Assembly: GCF_013387495.1 (NCBI RefSeq)
Contig: NZ_JABZEE010000008.1
Span: forward strand, 124,001-188,000
Source of the DNA: Streptomyces sp. PKU-EA00015
Lineage (GTDB): Bacteria > Actinomycetota > Actinomycetes > Streptomycetales > Streptomycetaceae
DNA length: 64,000 nucleotides
Direction: 5' to 3'
Each line of letters opens with the position of its first letter. Within the stretch, counting starts at the first letter, position 1. Positions 1 to 8,176 of the stretch are shown here, one piece after another. A program made the position numbers and the translations under genes. A model generated the notes under the pieces. The model did not search any database and had not been told where the DNA came from. It saw only the letters and a list, made by a program, of their open reading frames with translations.

Positions 1-1
1 G

Positions 2-262
2 ACGGCAGGCGGCACCGCGCCCGAGTCTGTCCCACCGGACGTGGTGAGCGGGTCGGGCGCGCCCGAGGACTCTGACGCCACCGACCTCTCTGCTTCCCCC
101 GGCGTCTCCGGCGGGCTCCCCGTGCCGGGTGCGACCGAGGAGCCGACCGACGTGGCCGGCCCGGCGGATGGACAGGTCCAGGAGCAGCGTGGCGTTCCGC
201 CGGCCGAGGAGCCGTTCGGCAGCGAGGCCCCGCCGCCCACGACGCACACCGCTGCCGGCTGA
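2..262 (+). CDS. C-terminal end of an unidentified protein
   Basis: An open frame enters from the left edge and stops at TGA 260-262, giving about 86 residues. The tail is rich in Pro, Ala, Gly, Glu and Asp and has no recognisable domain or membrane segment. It looks like a disordered acidic C-terminus of a larger protein whose body lies outside the window. No internal start has a good ribosome site, which favours the run-in reading. The function cannot be given. Confidence 0.45.
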   Translation, partial: TAGGTAPESVPPDVVSGSGAPEDSDATDLSASPGVSGGLPVPGATEEPTDVAGPADGQVQEQRGVPPAEEPFGSEAPPPTTHTAAG

Positions 263-383
263 GCGCAGGCACGGGCTCCGGTGGGTGCGGCCCGTCGCGG
301 AACCGGTTGCGGCCCCCGGCGCGCGGGGCACGGCCGCCCGCGCTTCAGGGTGAACGCGCAGGTCAGACCGGTAGCGGCGTCGA

Positions 384-406
384 TTGTCAGACCCCGCCCG
401 TAAGGT
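384..406 (+). promoter_or_regulatory. DNA-damage type promoter (RecA_NDp-like) of the SNF2 helicase gene
   Basis: TTGTCAGACCC, then 6 nt (CGCCCG), then TAAGGT. This has the exact spacing of the actinobacterial RecA-independent DNA-damage promoter TTGTCAGTGGC-N6-TAgggT and matches 8 of 11 positions in the upstream element. The helicase ATG lies 52 nt further on and has its own Shine-Dalgarno sequence, so unlike uvrB, uvrC and ogt this transcript would have a leader. Function is inferred from the motif. Confidence 0.6.
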
Positions 407-458
407 CGTAGATCCAGTGACTCCTACGTCGCTGCCGACCTGCGGGAGGAGGTGACCC

Positions 459-3335
459 ATGGCCCCGAACCTTGCGCTCTCCACCGAGACGCCCCCTGAC
501 CTGGCGCGCCCGCTGCTGCGCTGCGCGGCAGTCTTCCTGCCCGGGGCCCTGCCCCGCGACGGCCGGGTCGCCTTCTGGGATCCGGACGGTGCCGAAGTCC
601 CCGGCGCCGACGGCGAGCTCACCGTCGTCGGAGTGGACAGGGAGGGCAGCCGCACGAACGACGCGGGCGGTGACGGGGTCCGGAGCCGCACCGTCCCCGC
701 GCGGACGCTCTCCGTCGCGGATGCGGCCCCGTTGCTCATGCAGGCCCGCCACGACCCCCTCGCCCACCCCGGAGCCGCCTGCTGGGGTGCCGCCGTCCTG
801 CACGCGCTCCACCTCGTGGCGCGCGGCCGCGTCATGCCGGGGCTGACCGCGACGGACCACGACGCGTGGCGGGCCGGTCCCCTCGACGCGGACGACATCG
901 CCCAGCTGCGTGCCATCGCGGCCGCCATGCCGTATGAGGCGCATGCCACCCCTGTCCCGGGGGTGCGGCCGTTGTCCCTGCCCGAGCCCGAGGCACTGGT
1001 GCGGCAGTTCTTCGACGCCGTCGCCGACACCCTGCCGCGCACACCGGCTGCCGCGCACGCCGCGGGCGCGCCGTTCGCCGCAGCCGGGGCGCAGCATCTG
1101 CCCGGCGCGCGTGAGTGGGCGGCGGAGGCCGCCGCGGGCATGGACGCGGGCGTACGGGTGTCGCTGCGCCTCGACCTCTCCGCGTTCGAGCTCTTCGACC
1201 TGGCCGAGGAGGAGGGGGCCCGGCGCAGCGCCGGGGCCGCGCTGGTGCAGGTGCACAGCCTCGCCGACCCGACCCTCGTCATCGACGCGGCCCGGCTGTG
1301 GGCCGGAGGCGGGGACGAGCAGTTCGGGCCGCGGGCACGGATCGACGCGATGCTGGCGCTGCGCCGCGCCGCTCGTGTCTGGGCGCCGCTCACCCGGCTG
1401 CTGGAGATGGACGTACCGGACGTCCTGCCTCTCACCGAGGACGAGCTGTACGAACTGCTGGGACCCGGGGCCGCGAGTCTGGACGCGGCAGGTGTGGAAG
1501 TGCACTGGCCGAAGGAGCTCGCGCGGTCGCTCAGCGCGGCGGCCGTCGTGCGGCCCGCGCCCGGCTCGGCGACCGACGGCACACCGTTCTTCGACAGCGA
1601 GGAACTGCTCAGGTTCAACTGGCAGTTGGCCTTGGACGGCGACCCGCTGACCGAGGGCGAGATGGACGCGCTGGCCGAGTCCCACCGGCCCATCGTGCGG
1701 CTGCGCGACCGGTGGGTGGTGGTGGACCCCGACCTCGTCCGCAAGGCGCGCAAGCGCGAGTTGGGGCTGCTGGAGCCGGTCGACGCCCTGGCCGTGGCGC
1801 TGACCGGTACAGCAGAGGTGGAGGGGGAGACGGTCGAGGCCGTGCCGACCGGGGCACTCGCCGCACTGCGGGACCGGCTCACCGCGGCCTCGGATCCCGT
1901 GAGCCCACCGGACGGTCTCGCCGCCACCCTCCGCGACTACCAGCTGCGTGGCCTGGCCTGGCTGGACCTGATGACCTCGCTCGGCCTCGGCGGCTGCCTC
2001 GCCGACGACATGGGCCTCGGCAAGACCGTCACCGTCATCGCCCTGCACCTGCGAAGAGCGCGCAGAGAGGCGACCCTTGTCGTCTGCCCGGCCTCCCTCC
2101 TCGGCAACTGGCAGAGGGAGATCGCGCGGTTCGCGCCCGGCGTCCCCGTGCGCCGCTTCCACGGCGCCGACCGCACCCTGCCGGCCTCCGGCGGCGGCTT
2201 CGTCCTCACCACGTACGGCACGATGCGCACCAGCGCGGAGCTGCTCGCCGGCCACCCCTGGGGCATGGTCGTCGCCGACGAGGCCCAGCACGTGAAGAAC
2301 CCCTTCTCCGCGACCGCCAAGGCGCTGCGCACGATTCCCGCGCCCGCGCGGGTCGCCCTCACCGGCACGCCCGTGGAGAACAACCTCTCCGAGCTGTGGG
2401 CGCTGCTGGACTGGACGACGCCCGGCCTGCTCGGACCGCTCAAGGCGTTCCGGGCACGGCACGCCCGCATCGTCGAGAACGGCGAGGACGCGGAGGCGGC
2501 CGAGCGCCTCGCCCGCCTGGTGCGGCCGTTCCTCCTGCGCCGCAGGAAGTCCGACCCGGGCATCGTGCCGGAGCTGCCGCCGAAGACCGAGACCGACCAC
2601 CCCGTCCCGCTCACCCGCGAACAGGCATCGCTGTACGAGGCGGTGGTACGCGAGGCCATGGCGGCCATCGAGGGAGCGGAGGGCATGGCCCGCCGCGGCC
2701 TGGTGATGAAGCTGCTGACCGCGCTGAAGCAGATCTGCAACCACCCCGCACAGTTCCTCAAGGAACACGCCCCGGGGCACGGCACCGGGTTGCCCAGGCT
2801 CTCCGGCCGATCCGGCAAGCTCGCCCTCCTCGACGAGCTGCTCGAGACCATCCTGTCGGAGGACGGCTCCGTCCTCGTCTTCACCCAGTACGTCGCCATG
2901 GCCCGCCTGCTCTCGGACCATCTGGCGGCCCGGGCGATCCCGAGCCAGCTGCTGCACGGCGGCACCCCGGTGGCGGAGCGGGAGCGGATGGTCGACCGCT
3001 TCCAGTCGGGCGAGGCGCCGGTGTTCATCCTGTCCCTGAAAGCGGCGGGCACCGGGCTCAACCTCACGAGAGCGGGGCACGTCGTCCACTTCGACCGCTG
3101 GTGGAATCCGGCGGTCGAGGAGCAGGCGACCGACCGGGCCTACCGCATCGGCCAGACACAGCCCGTGCAGGTCCACCGGCTCATCGCCGAGGGCACCGTC
3201 GAGGACCGGATCGCCGAAATGCTCGCCTCCAAGCGGGCCCTGGCGGACGCGGTGCTCGGTTCCGGCGAGGCCGCGCTGACCGAGCTGACCGACCGCGAGC
3301 TCGCCGACCTCGTTTCGCTGAGGAGGCCCTCATGA
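459..3335 (+). CDS. SNF2-family DEAD/DEAH helicase
   Basis: A 958-residue superfamily 2 ATPase of the SNF2/RapA class, expected to use ATP to move along duplex DNA and remodel protein-DNA complexes. The first about 480 residues form the actinobacterial helicase-associated region. The motor follows: Walker A DDMGLGKT near residue 516, the DEAQH box near 607, LTGTPVENN near 637, and the C-terminal helicase lobe with LVFTQY near 806 and the motif VI stretch TDRAYRIGQ near 890. The ATG follows GGAGGAGGTGA. Its stop overlaps the start of the SWIM gene by 4 nt (ATGA), so the two are translationally coupled. A DNA-damage type promoter upstream suggests a repair role, which is inference. Confidence 0.9.
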   Translation: MAPNLALSTETPPDLARPLLRCAAVFLPGALPRDGRVAFWDPDGAEVPGADGELTVVGVDREGSRTNDAGGDGVRSRTVPARTLSVADAAPLLMQARHDPLAHPGAACWGAAVLHALHLVARGRVMPGLTATDHDAWRAGPLDADDIAQLRAIAAAMPYEAHATPVPGVRPLSLPEPEALVRQFFDAVADTLPRTPAAAHAAGAPFAAAGAQHLPGAREWAAEAAAGMDAGVRVSLRLDLSAFELFDLAEEEGARRSAGAALVQVHSLADPTLVIDAARLWAGGGDEQFGPRARIDAMLALRRAARVWAPLTRLLEMDVPDVLPLTEDELYELLGPGAASLDAAGVEVHWPKELARSLSAAAVVRPAPGSATDGTPFFDSEELLRFNWQLALDGDPLTEGEMDALAESHRPIVRLRDRWVVVDPDLVRKARKRELGLLEPVDALAVALTGTAEVEGETVEAVPTGALAALRDRLTAASDPVSPPDGLAATLRDYQLRGLAWLDLMTSLGLGGCLADDMGLGKTVTVIALHLRRARREATLVVCPASLLGNWQREIARFAPGVPVRRFHGADRTLPASGGGFVLTTYGTMRTSAELLAGHPWGMVVADEAQHVKNPFSATAKALRTIPAPARVALTGTPVENNLSELWALLDWTTPGLLGPLKAFRARHARIVENGEDAEAAERLARLVRPFLLRRRKSDPGIVPELPPKTETDHPVPLTREQASLYEAVVREAMAAIEGAEGMARRGLVMKLLTALKQICNHPAQFLKEHAPGHGTGLPRLSGRSGKLALLDELLETILSEDGSVLVFTQYVAMARLLSDHLAARAIPSQLLHGGTPVAERERMVDRFQSGEAPVFILSLKAAGTGLNLTRAGHVVHFDRWWNPAVEEQATDRAYRIGQTQPVQVHRLIAEGTVEDRIAEMLASKRALADAVLGSGEAALTELTDRELADLVSLRRPS

Positions 3336-4615
3336 GCCCGCCCATGCGGCCGCGCCCCGGCCACAGGTGCACTGCCCGCACCGACCCCCGCCACGACGAC
3401 CTGCGCCGCACATTCCCCGCCCTCGATCCCGTTCAGGGCGAGGAGAACGCGTCCACATGGTGGGGCAACGCCTGGGTGGAGGCACTCGAGGACACGGCCC
3501 TCGACCGCGCCCGCCTGGAGCGCGGCCGCGCCTACGCCGGCCGGGGCAACGTCGCGTCGATCACCGTCACCCCCGGCCGGGTCACGGCGTACGTCCACGG
3601 CAGCAGACCGCGCCCGTACCGCACCGAGATCCGGCTGCGCACCCTCGCCGACGACGACTGGGACGACTTCCTCGCCGCCGCCTCGGCACGCCCGGACCAC
3701 ATCGCCGCACTGCTCGACAAGGACGTCCCCCACGCCCTCGCGGACGCCGCCGACCTGCTGCCCACACCCGGTGACCTGATCCCCGACTGCTCCTGCCCCG
3801 ACAACGGCTACCCCTGCAAGCACGCTGCCGCCCTGTGCTACCAGACGGCCAGACTGCTCGACGAGGACCCGTTCGTCCTCTTCCTGATGCGCGGCCGGGG
3901 CGAGCGGGACATCCTCTCCGCCCTGTCCCACCGCAACGCGACCCGTTCCGCGGCAGAGCGCGCCGCTGCGGCGGCCGAGGTCCCCGTCACCACCGTGCCC
4001 GCCCACGAGGCGGTTGCCGAGCGGGCGCGGCCACCGCTCCCGGCCCCGTTCCCGCTCCCCGCCCGGCCCGGCCGTCCGCCCGCCTATCCACACGCTCCCG
4101 GCGCCCCCGACCCCCTCGCCCTCGACCTCCTCGCGGGTGAGGCGGCGGCCCGCGCCCACACCCTCCTCGCCACCGGCAAGGACCCCGTCGCCCGGCTCAC
4201 ACCGTGGCAGGACGCGGTCCGCCTGGCCGCCGCGCACCCCGGCTCCGGGCTGACCGCCTCCACCCGCGCGCTCTACCGCGACCTCGCCGCAGCCGCCGAC
4301 CGCACCAACACCGACCTGGCCAGGGCCGTGGCCGCCTGGCGTCAGGGAGGACTGGCCGCGCTGCGCGTCCTGGAGGAGCCCTGGGACCCGCCCGCCGGAC
4401 CCTTCGACCGGGCGAGGCCCGCCCTCGCCGCGGCCGACTTCCCGCACTTCCGCCCCTGGCGCAACCACCTCACCTCGCGCTCCCTCCAGCTCCGCCTCGG
4501 GCGCGACGGACTCTGGTACGGCTACGAGTCGGACCCCGACCGTGAGGACTGGTGGCCTCGCGGTACCCCCGACACGGACCCCGTCGGGGCTCTCACGACA
4601 CTGGTGGGCGGATGA
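3332..4615 (+). CDS. SWIM zinc-finger protein, partner of the SNF2 helicase
   Basis: A protein of 427 residues starting in the ATGA overlap with the helicase stop. Residues 153-164 carry a textbook SWIM finger, CSCPDNGYPCKH (CxC-x6-CxH). These fingers bind zinc and mediate DNA or protein contacts. The N-terminal part resembles the SWIM-containing proteins encoded next to SNF2 helicases. A Pro/Arg-rich linker lies around residues 225-260, and the last about 60 residues (FRPWRNHL to YGYESDPDREDWWPRG) look like a second folded module. I infer that it acts with the helicase, because in many bacteria SWIM and SNF2 modules are fused or adjacent. The biochemical role is unknown. Confidence 0.85.
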   Translation: MSPPMRPRPGHRCTARTDPRHDDLRRTFPALDPVQGEENASTWWGNAWVEALEDTALDRARLERGRAYAGRGNVASITVTPGRVTAYVHGSRPRPYRTEIRLRTLADDDWDDFLAAASARPDHIAALLDKDVPHALADAADLLPTPGDLIPDCSCPDNGYPCKHAAALCYQTARLLDEDPFVLFLMRGRGERDILSALSHRNATRSAAERAAAAAEVPVTTVPAHEAVAERARPPLPAPFPLPARPGRPPAYPHAPGAPDPLALDLLAGEAAARAHTLLATGKDPVARLTPWQDAVRLAAAHPGSGLTASTRALYRDLAAAADRTNTDLARAVAAWRQGGLAALRVLEEPWDPPAGPFDRARPALAAADFPHFRPWRNHLTSRSLQLRLGRDGLWYGYESDPDREDWWPRGTPDTDPVGALTTLVGG

Positions 4616-4645
4616 TCGCCCTCCAGCCGTCACCCGGCCCCGCGC

Positions 4646-5155
4646 TCAGAAGTCCGCGAGCGTCGGTTCGTCGAGCCGCGCCACCGAATTCTGCGCGTAC
4701 GCCTTCACGTACGCCTCGCGAACAGCCTCGATGAGCGGATCGCGCTGACGCGCCTCGGTGGCCGGATAGAGCAGGGTCAGTTCGTACGAACGCTCCCGCT
4801 CGATCGCGCCGTTGGAGTCGCGCCACTGCCCGCTGCCCTCCTGGATCGTGAGACCACCGGGGAAGCCCGGCGTCACATGGCGGTCGATGAAGGACATGAA
4901 CTGCGCGTCCGTCACGGCCGGGCCGCCGTCGGGGCGCTCGGTGCCGAAGAACAGCCGTGTCTCGACGTAGCGTTCGCCGCGTTGCACCTGGGTCGTGGCG
5001 GAGGAGGCGATGGACACGGTCCGCTCGCCGTCGAGTCCGTCCCGGGCGGTGGGCGCGGCGACCGCGAGTACGGCAATGGCGGTGCCCAGGGCGGTGAGCA
5101 GCGTCCGGTGCTTCAGGGAGCGGGTGTGGGGGCGCGACGGGTTCGGGGAGGACAA
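4646..5155 (-). CDS. DUF3574 secreted or membrane-anchored protein
   Basis: About 169 residues from a TTG at 5155, preceded by GAAGGG 8 nt upstream. An in-frame start at 5236 exists but lacks a ribosome site. A hydrophobic segment (LLTALGTAIAVLAVAAPTA) after basic residues acts as a signal or anchor, so the rest should face outside. The C-terminal about 100 residues match the DUF3574 pattern: YVETRLFFGTERPDGG, VTPGFPGGLTI, YELTLLYPA and a terminal SVARLDEPTLADF. The family has no established activity. The gene converges on the SWIM gene with a 30-nt gap. Family assignment is by pattern recognition; the start is uncertain. Confidence 0.75.
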   Translation of the reverse strand: MSSPNPSRPHTRSLKHRTLLTALGTAIAVLAVAAPTARDGLDGERTVSIASSATTQVQRGERYVETRLFFGTERPDGGPAVTDAQFMSFIDRHVTPGFPGGLTIQEGSGQWRDSNGAIERERSYELTLLYPATEARQRDPLIEAVREAYVKAYAQNSVARLDEPTLADF

Positions 5156-5778
5156 CGGATGATCCCTTCGTTCGGTTCGGACCGCGGCGACGCGGCCGCC
5201 GCCCCGTGGCCCGGAGCCGCGGGCGCGGCGCCGCACGGCCCGGCGGCGGACGGCCTCACTGTGGCAAGCGCGCCGGCTGCCGCGGCCGGTGGATCACCTG
5301 CCACGGCCGGAAACCACCCGCATGAGCGCAAGGGCCCCTCGACGGCGGGGCGCGACGTCAGGCTGAGGCCGCCGCCCCCATGTCGCGGAAGGAACACCGA
5401 CGTCCGGAACAGCCGCTGCCGACCGGCAGCCTCGCCGGGATCGCCGGAGCGGCCGGACGATCTCGTGATCTCCGGATGCACCGCGATGACCCATGACGCG
5501 GCCGGGGGCTCGTGAGGGACCGCCGGCTGCCGGTGCTGGACGTTCTTGCCGTCGTCGCCGAACTCGCCGCAAAGCGGCAGGAGCTGACGCGTCGCAAGGA
5601 AGGACAGGGCATCCAGCGGTACGACACCTGTCGTCGGCGGGCCGTGGGGCATTGTGCGTTCGAAGCCTCACGCGCCCGAATGGGTGAATACCTCAAACGG
5701 CAGAACCGATGGGGCCTCGTGACGTTAATTCCGGTGCGGGCGAGTGCCCCGCGATTTTTTCCTGAAGGCAGGGAGCCC
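5156..5778. other. Long non-coding interval before the chaplin gene
   Basis: About 620 nt separate the divergent DUF3574 and chaplin genes. Open frames exist on both strands but lack family features and good ribosome sites, so I do not call them genes. The only clear element is a terminator-like hairpin with a T-run at 5736-5760. The rest presumably holds the two divergent promoters and a long chaplin leader. Confidence 0.4.
5736..5760 (+). terminator. Terminator-like hairpin in the chaplin leader
   Basis: GCGGG (5736-5740) can pair with CCCGC (5748-5752), followed by GA and six T residues (5755-5760). A hairpin with a T-run is unusual in Streptomyces. It ends only 18 nt before the chaplin ATG at 5779 and so would sit inside that gene's leader. 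It may be an attenuator or may stop read-through from upstream. No function has been shown. Confidence 0.45.
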
Positions 5779-6426
5779 ATGAGGCAGGTTCACCGAAAGG
5801 GCCTGGCCACCGTGATGCTCACGGGTGGCGCGCTGGCCATGGCCACCGGCTATGCGCACGCCGGCTCGAACGCGGACGGCGCCGCCGTCGGATCACCCGG
5901 CGTACTGTCCGGCAACGCGGTGCAACTGCCCGTCGACGTCCCGGTCAACGTCTGCGGCAACACCGTCGATGTCGTCGGGCTGCTCAACCCGGCGGCGGGC
6001 AATTCTTGTGCCAACGTCTCGTCCCCGGGCGGCGGGCAGTCCGGCGCCTCGCACAGCTCCGGCGGTGCCGTCGCCGACGGCGACGCCGCAGGCTCGCCGG
6101 GCATTCTGTCGGGCAACGCGGTGCAACTGCCCGTCGACGTCCCGGTCAACGTCACCGGCAACTCCGTGAACGTCGTCGGCATCGGCAACCCGGCCGACGG
6201 GAACACCTCGACGAACGTGTCCGGAAAGCCGCCCGCGAAGGCCGCAACGCCGCCGAAGGCCGCCCAGTCGCAGAAGCCGTCCGACCGCGCCTTCGCCCCG
6301 AAGGCGGCCGGCGGGTCGCTCGCCGAGACCGGCGCCGCCACGTCGGCGTTCGCCGCGTCGGCGGGCGCGGCCATGGTGCTCGGAGGTGTGGTGCTCTACC
6401 GCCGCTTCCGCCCCGCCCAGGTCTGA
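5779..6426 (+). CDS. Long chaplin with LAETG sortase signal
   Basis: A 215-residue cell-wall protein of the long chaplin class. These assemble into the amyloid-like hydrophobic layer that lets aerial hyphae leave the water surface. Residues 1-28 are a Sec signal peptide. Two chaplin repeats follow, at about 36-80 and 103-147, offset by 67 residues. Next come an Ala/Lys/Pro spacer, LAETG at 181-185, a hydrophobic segment and a YRRFR tail, which is the layout for sortase anchoring. Repeat 1 keeps the usual cysteine pair (C59, C77). Repeat 2 has T126 and S144 in those places, so it cannot form the disulfide. The 3' end overlaps the convergent DUF2293 gene by 31 bp. Confidence 0.93.
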   Translation: MRQVHRKGLATVMLTGGALAMATGYAHAGSNADGAAVGSPGVLSGNAVQLPVDVPVNVCGNTVDVVGLLNPAAGNSCANVSSPGGGQSGASHSSGGAVADGDAAGSPGILSGNAVQLPVDVPVNVTGNSVNVVGIGNPADGNTSTNVSGKPPAKAATPPKAAQSQKPSDRAFAPKAAGGSLAETGAATSAFAASAGAAMVLGGVVLYRRFRPAQV

Positions 6427-7115
6427 CGCTCCGCACCACCGTCCGCAGTCCGGGGTGCCTCTCCCGATGAGGCCCGCCACGACTCCAGGACGGCATCGAT
6501 GTCCGCCGCCACCCGGACCCGTGCCTGGTGGCGGTCGACCCCGGCTGCGAGCAGGGTGTCGTACTCGGTGTCGAGGTGCCGTACCGACGCCCTCACCGCG
6601 GCCGTGACCGCTCCTTCGTCCAGAGACCGGCCGGCCGCGGTCCTCCCCACCCGGCCGCTGCCGCGCACCGACGCGTGCGCCGCGATGCCGGCGGCCCGCT
6701 CGGGGGGACACAGGGGGAACAGCCGCAGGATCTCTGCCGTCAGGGCCGTCGTGAACCGCACGTCCTCAGCCGCCCGGCGCTCGGCGTCCCGGGCACGCCG
6801 ACGGGCCCGCGCCTCCGCGTCGGCCAGACAGGCCGACTCCGCGCGGGCGAGCGCCGCCTCCTCGACCAGCAGTCCCTGGCGCTCGTAACGGCTGTGGCGG
6901 CGGTTGAGGCGGATCACGACCGCGAACAGCGAACTGCCTTCGCGCGCCCGGCGGGTGAGGGCCGCACTGCCCCGCGGCAGATACACCAGGTGCCCCAGAT
7001 CGGCGCAGTCCAGGCAGACGGGGACACCGGACTCCAGCACATGCATCTCCAGCGGCCCTTGGCGGCACTCCCCGCAGTGCCGGCCCCTGAGCGGCTGGAC
7101 GACGACCAGGTCCAT
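6396..7115 (-). CDS. DUF2293 domain protein
   Basis: A 239-residue cytoplasmic protein. The N-terminus carries HCGECRQGPLE and VCLDCADLGH, four cysteines (CxxC ... CxxC) that could bind a metal. A charged, Arg/Ala/Glu-rich helical stretch follows at about 85-120. The C-terminal half matches the DUF2293 pattern with FPLCPPERAAGIAAHAS, GSGRVGRTAAGRSLDE and VRHLDTEYDTLLAAGV. No reaction is known for the family. It is divergent from the 2-hydroxyacid dehydrogenase across a 35-nt gap that contains a 21-bp palindrome. A TACGCT box ends 6 nt before the ATG, suggesting a leaderless message. Confidence 0.8.
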   Translation of the reverse strand: MDLVVVQPLRGRHCGECRQGPLEMHVLESGVPVCLDCADLGHLVYLPRGSAALTRRAREGSSLFAVVIRLNRRHSRYERQGLLVEEAALARAESACLADAEARARRRARDAERRAAEDVRFTTALTAEILRLFPLCPPERAAGIAAHASVRGSGRVGRTAAGRSLDEGAVTAAVRASVRHLDTEYDTLLAAGVDRHQARVRVAADIDAVLESWRASSGEAPRTADGGAERQTWAGRKRR

Positions 7116-7121
7116 ATCGGC

Positions 7122-7142
7122 AGCGTACCCAGCAGGTACGCT
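7122..7142. promoter_or_regulatory. 21-bp palindrome forming two back-to-back -10 boxes
   Basis: AGCGTACC (7122-7129) and GGTACGCT (7135-7142) are perfect inverted repeats around CAGCA. Read outward, each arm gives TACGCT, 6 nt before the DUF2293 ATG (7115) and 8 nt before the dehydrogenase ATG (7151). It is therefore a candidate for divergent leaderless promoters and a shared operator. The palindrome is seen directly; its function is inferred. Confidence 0.5.
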
Positions 7143-7150
7143 CCGCTCCC

Positions 7151-8128
7151 ATGACGCTTCGCTGTGCCGTGCTCGACGACTACCAGGACGTCGCGCTCAC
7201 CCTGGCCGACTGGTCCTCACTCGCCGGCTCCGTCGAAGTCCGCTCCCTCCAGGAGCACTTCGCCTCGGAAGAGGCTCTCGCCGCCGAAGTGGGCGACTGC
7301 GAGATCCTCGTCGTGATGCGCGAGCGGACACCTGTCACCGCGTCGCTGCTCGCCCGGCTGCCGCGGCTGAAGCTCCTGATCACCTCGGGCATGCGCAACG
7401 CGTCCATCGACCTCGAAGCGGCGGCGCGCCACGGCGTCACCGTCTGCGGAACGGCCAGCAACTCCGAGCCGCCCGCCGAGCTGACCTGGGCGCTCATCCT
7501 GGGGCTCGCCCGGCATGTGACGGCGGAGAGCACGGCGCTGCGGGAGGGCGGACCGTGGCAGTCCACCCTCGGCACGGATCTGCACGGCAGCCGGCTCGCC
7601 CTGGTCGGTCTCGGGAAGATCGGCGCCAAGGTCGCCCGGGTCGGTCAGGCCTTCGGCATGGACGTCATGGCGTGGAGCCGCAATCTCACGGACGAGCGGG
7701 CAGCGGAACACGGCGTGGAGCGGGCGGCATCGCTCGAAGAGCTCCTCGAGGCGGGGGACTTCGTCTCGGTGCACCTGCAACTCTCCGGCCGCACACGCGG
7801 GCTGATCGGTGCCCGTGAACTCCGGCGGATGCGCCGCACCGCCTACCTGGTCAACACCTCGCGGGCCGCGATCGTCGACCAGGCGGCCCTGGTGCAGGCG
7901 CTGCGTGAGGGGTGGATCGCCGGCGCCGGCTCCGACGTCTTCGCCCAGGAGCCGCTGCCGGCCGACGACCCGCTGCGCACCGCGCCGAACTTCCTGGGCC
8001 TGCCCCACCTCGGATACGTCACACGGCGCAACTACGAGGGGTACTTCCGGCAGGCGGTCGAGGACATCGCCGCCTACCTCGCCGCCAGCCCCGTCCGAAC
8101 GCTGGCGGAACCGGCGGCGCGGGTCTGA
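7151..8128 (+). CDS. D-2-hydroxyacid dehydrogenase family protein
   Basis: A 325-residue NAD(P)-dependent oxidoreductase of the D-isomer-specific 2-hydroxyacid dehydrogenase family, which interconverts 2-oxo and 2-hydroxy acids. The Rossmann glycine motif GLGKIG lies near residues 153-158. The catalytic Arg is in VNTSRAAIVD (near 235), the Glu in DVFAQEPLP (near 264) and the His in LPHLGYVT (near 284). The order and length are normal. The substrate cannot be read from the sequence, and related enzymes include phosphoglycerate dehydrogenase-like proteins. No Shine-Dalgarno sequence precedes the ATG; TACGCT lies 8 nt upstream, consistent with a leaderless transcript. Confidence 0.88.
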   Translation: MTLRCAVLDDYQDVALTLADWSSLAGSVEVRSLQEHFASEEALAAEVGDCEILVVMRERTPVTASLLARLPRLKLLITSGMRNASIDLEAAARHGVTVCGTASNSEPPAELTWALILGLARHVTAESTALREGGPWQSTLGTDLHGSRLALVGLGKIGAKVARVGQAFGMDVMAWSRNLTDERAAEHGVERAASLEELLEAGDFVSVHLQLSGRTRGLIGARELRRMRRTAYLVNTSRAAIVDQAALVQALREGWIAGAGSDVFAQEPLPADDPLRTAPNFLGLPHLGYVTRRNYEGYFRQAVEDIAAYLAASPVRTLAEPAARV

Positions 8129-8176
8129 GAAGCGACCGGACGGGCCGCGTCGCCGCCCGCCGTCCGGGCGGGTCCT

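Noticed and set aside
387..3176. 929-codon minus-strand frame opposite the SNF2 helicase
   Set aside because: Exact antisense of a clear helicase with no family motif, low-complexity Arg/Gln/Gly composition.
5113..5652. 179-codon minus-strand frame between DUF3574 and the chaplin gene
   Set aside because: No ribosome site, no domain, and its end overlaps the DUF3574 start region. It may be part of a non-coding leader.
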